From Intrasporangium_A sp039812505 (GTDB lineage Bacteria > Actinomycetota > Actinomycetes > Actinomycetales > Dermatophilaceae), in the NCBI RefSeq assembly GCF_039812505.1, contig NZ_JBDIAQ010000049.1:1-23635 (forward strand): DNA of 23,635 nucleotides, in the 5' to 3' direction. Position 1 is the stretch's first letter. Each line of letters begins with the position of its first letter. A model generated the notes under the pieces. The model was not told the DNA's origin, made no database searches, and worked only from the letters and a program-made list of their open reading frames with translations. Below, in pieces: positions 22,701-23,635 of this stretch. The position numbers and the translations under genes were made by a program.

Positions 22701-23635
22701 CCCCCTTCTCGGTCGTCGCTGCGGCCCGAGCCCGCCCGACCGCAGGAGGCGACCACGGAGACCGTTCCGGGCCGACCTGCGCAAGCACCGGAACCGCCTC
22801 TCGTCGTGATGCCCCGGAGCGGATCGCTCGGGCCCGGGACGCCCGATTCCGGGCCGGTCCGCCTGGCCCTGCAACGGGTCCAGCGCCCGTCGGACTCCGC
22901 GGGGGCCGATACGCCAGGGCGCCCGGACCCCGGCCACGGTGACCTCCCGGGATCGACCGCTGCCGCGACCGATCGGCCCAGCCCGGAGGCCGCGGTCCCG
23001 CGCCGGCTCCGGCAGGTCGCGCCCGACGAAGCACCGCATCCCGCGTCGCACGAGCCGTCGTCGCCCGCAGATGCAACGCGCGGAGCTGGGTCACCGCGGC
23101 TGGAGACACCCGGCCTCGGCCCGGTTCGCTTGGCCCTGCAGCGGATCTCCCGCCCCCAGGGCACCCGGGCCGACGAAGCGTCCGGGCGGTCGAGCCCTGG
23201 CGGCGGTGACGTCCTGAGATCAGGGACCCCTATGGGGACCGGCCGGGGCGGCCCGCAGACCGTCGTGCCGGATCGGCTCGGGCCGGTCGCGCCCGGTGAG
23301 CCGCGCCCGCCGGTCGCAAGGTACCGGTCGTCCGCGGCAGCGCCACAGGTGGGTCCCGTGCTCCGGCTCGCGTCGAGCGGCAGCACCGCGCCCGTCGCAG
23401 CGGCTCTACAGGTTGGCCCCGAGCTCCGGGTCGCGTCGAGCGAGATCGCGTCGCCCGTCACGGCAGCGCCGCAGGTGGGTCCCGAGCTTCGGCTCGCGTC
23501 GAGCGGCACCCCCTCGCCCGTCGTCGAGCCGGACGGTCGCCGGCCCGCTCCGGGGCGCCTGCCGATGCCGTTCGTGCAGCGCTGGTCCGAGCCGGCCCAC
23601 CCGGCCGCCACCGGTAGCCCTCGGCTACCGGATCC
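19722..23635 (+). CDS. Giant Pro/Ala/Gly-rich, lysine- and cysteine-free eCIS-linked protein (partial, runs off the window)
   Basis: ATG at 19722, 3 nt after the DUF6760-like gene, opens a frame with no stop to the window edge: 1304 codons so far. The first 75 residues look partly ordered (MHWPWTRR, WASLPPLQRLLG, FPWTLASWRSPAALGTMHREL); the rest is low-complexity Pro, Ala, Gly, Arg, Ser, Thr and Glu. Translating the whole span I find no Lys, no Cys and only two Asn. V/L-Q-R motifs recur near residues 40, 126, 244, 302, 454, 942, 1050, 1053, 1139 and 1285, several followed by acidic/Thr residues (VQRTADD). Tandem repeats occur at 22179-22256 and 23346-23534. Position and spacing say it is co-translated with sheath and tube. 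Function unknown: a disordered scaffold or cargo carrier is possible, and a tape measure is less likely because helices are absent. No family recognised. Confidence 0.75.
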   Translation, partial: MHWPWTRRAGPEAAAEAAPVPSPARDPSVSPAGWASLPPLQRLLGPITATSGGEDFPWTLASWRSPAALGTMHRELTGPPLRPAPPLVGPPAPDGSASPAMPVRQTPPSNTRRQPHSYAAHRRPALQRAADPRRPASPFTDAPDLPYPVRQLPTVPTPDVTAGEADGSAPGGPGPGGPVREAEAPLPELRLVLPRPAEPSLPTTPLPTPRAGRAGSVAAEPVPSPGADGPTGAPPATPGVAAPVQRTADDRPSDASAPRQEPDTAVAAVHRTSDDRLSGASAARQALGSGPAPDPSLRLAPVQRTAADDDEPTDQTTGHRRTGTPPGSSAGLPREGEPTGPVPGLTWPDREAPEPTEAPTSANGSGAGAAEPGAEAASHATVVDLPGPPRLGEGAARRPEASPALAPAVQVRGAGAPGPGRPDAPLPDRTVTVGHPGRRLGLGAPLSPSAATAVQRSTGGPAPGTGSVTDESDRSGAQTRTGPAERSSEARREPDPSPSQPHAALVVTPERPAVARPGPLPLPPTGRSAATGHTVGTSAVGGGSPSFEGVTVPSVDASVPVVARRAVGTEPGEPGPVRPGPTQLGPAAPGPAGPAPALAEPRPAGAQPAAPDSAAHPTEQAGEASSSGPRTGQAASEPDAPHPVGTGPASSGPVTGATVAAGTGAGEPVGAGRGPDPDALVAAVPPEPTGVTSPRMVLPSRSARPATGAEALPLARAVDRVSTPRAQAGTTHGPDGPAPASVRSRTGSRTGLTEQPAPPAASERLEHGPESSGTQPTVARTAVQPQQADVAHDGRQALGGIEAGETVAARPLREPATAQADEMPVPGRQGLEPRVAPADEMPVPGSGGQPVAAQAAAGPPREPGDDVPATVRDVPAVALERLPDPTTQPLPVPGRGGPAFEGLRPREPVAAPGRPLGAAAPAGPTGRAEAPGRAGPGDGPAVQRSRVRPGSAPTHRPTGAAPAATGTPLGVVLPQRPSPTPSPDLTARQVSSGPPSRSSLRPEPARPQEATTETVPGRPAQAPEPPLVVMPRSGSLGPGTPDSGPVRLALQRVQRPSDSAGADTPGRPDPGHGDLPGSTAAATDRPSPEAAVPRRLRQVAPDEAPHPASHEPSSPADATRGAGSPRLETPGLGPVRLALQRISRPQGTRADEASGRSSPGGGDVLRSGTPMGTGRGGPQTVVPDRLGPVAPGEPRPPVARYRSSAAAPQVGPVLRLASSGSTAPVAAALQVGPELRVASSEIASPVTAAPQVGPELRLASSGTPSPVVEPDGRRPAPGRLPMPFVQRWSEPAHPAATGSPRLPD
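20451..20636 (+). repeat. Degenerate VQRT-ADD protein repeat
   Basis: Three related blocks start at 20451 (VQRTADDR), 20526 (VHRTSDDR) and 20625 (VQRTAADD), spaced 25 and 33 codons apart. The first two continue alike (xSxASAxRQ), pointing to an old internal duplication in the giant gene. Confidence 0.65.
22179..22256 (+). repeat. 24-bp exact direct repeat in the giant gene
   Basis: The same 24 bases, encoding ADEMPVPG, occur at 22179-22202 and 22233-22256, 54 bp (18 codons) apart, so the frame is kept. Confidence 0.85.
22854..23190 (+). repeat. About 89-codon imperfect repeat (GPVRLALQR blocks) in the giant gene
   Basis: GPVRLALQRVQRPSD (from about 22851) and GPVRLALQRISRPQG (from about 23118) are 267 bp apart and are followed by similar Gly/Asp/Pro-rich sequence, suggesting a longer decayed repeat unit of about 89 residues. 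Confidence 0.5.
23346..23534 (+). repeat. Three 63-bp (21-aa) tandem repeats in the giant gene
   Basis: Units begin at 23346, 23409 and 23472, each coding QVGP-x-LR-x-ASS and then a PV-containing tail. The unit length is a multiple of three and differences fall mostly in the second half of the unit. This is the clearest periodic segment of the protein. Confidence 0.85.

Noticed and set aside
20159..23611. Long minus-strand open frames of 664, 435, 366 and 314 codons opposite the giant gene
   Set aside because: They overlap one another in different frames, lack ribosome sites and recognisable domains, and lie opposite a frame open for 1304 codons that follows the operon. High GC removes stop codons in most frames.

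Overview
The window is very GC-rich, with third codon positions almost all G or C, and genes are tightly packed with ATGA/GTGA overlaps. Several start codons sit 6-7 nt after a -10 box, as in leaderless mRNAs. Together with the gene families this points to an actinobacterium (Actinomycetota); I cannot name a genus. There is no rRNA, tRNA, CRISPR array or insertion sequence that I can support. No gap between genes exceeds 300 bases; the largest are 8550-8730, 7041-7214, 16029-16195 and 4255-4411.

Left part (1-7040), ordinary chromosomal cargo. The tail of a + strand gene is followed by a strong hairpin terminator. Next come a translationally coupled minus-strand pair (GPH/MFS_2 transporter, then a sphingosine-1-phosphate-lyase-like PLP enzyme), a RES-toxin/antitoxin pair with a palindromic operator, an aminoglycoside-phosphotransferase-family kinase, a zinc-dependent 2,3-butanediol-type dehydrogenase, and a convergent Fur-family repressor.

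Right part (7215-23635), most of one arm of an extracellular contractile injection system (eCIS) locus of the actinobacterial type. It holds a minus-strand one-TM protein with a coiled coil, a divergent LuxR/NarL-type regulator, a secreted beta-propeller/CARDB-like protein, a DUF4255 (Pvc16-like) cap protein, an AAA+ ATPase (Pvc15-like), a DUF4157 zincin-motif protein, the contractile sheath, the inner tube, a 158-aa tail-assembly-like protein and a 52-aa DUF6760-type protein. Last is a giant Pro/Ala/Gly-rich reading frame (19722 to the window edge, more than 1304 codons without a stop). It appears to be a real gene although it is not closed within the window. Spike, PAAR, LysM and baseplate genes are not here and would be expected beyond the right edge.

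The genes from 9460 onward all run on the + strand with short gaps or 1-4 nt overlaps, so they probably form one or a few transcripts. A new-looking regulatory signature ties them together. Three intergenic regions (before the LuxR gene, the propeller gene and the DUF4157 gene) each carry CCCGAAAGG with GTT starting exactly 24 nt downstream, which looks like the two boxes of an alternative (ECF-like) sigma-factor promoter. The other notable observation is that the giant disordered protein contains no lysine and no cysteine in 1304 residues. It carries many scattered V/L-Q-R motifs, which the DUF4157 protein also has.
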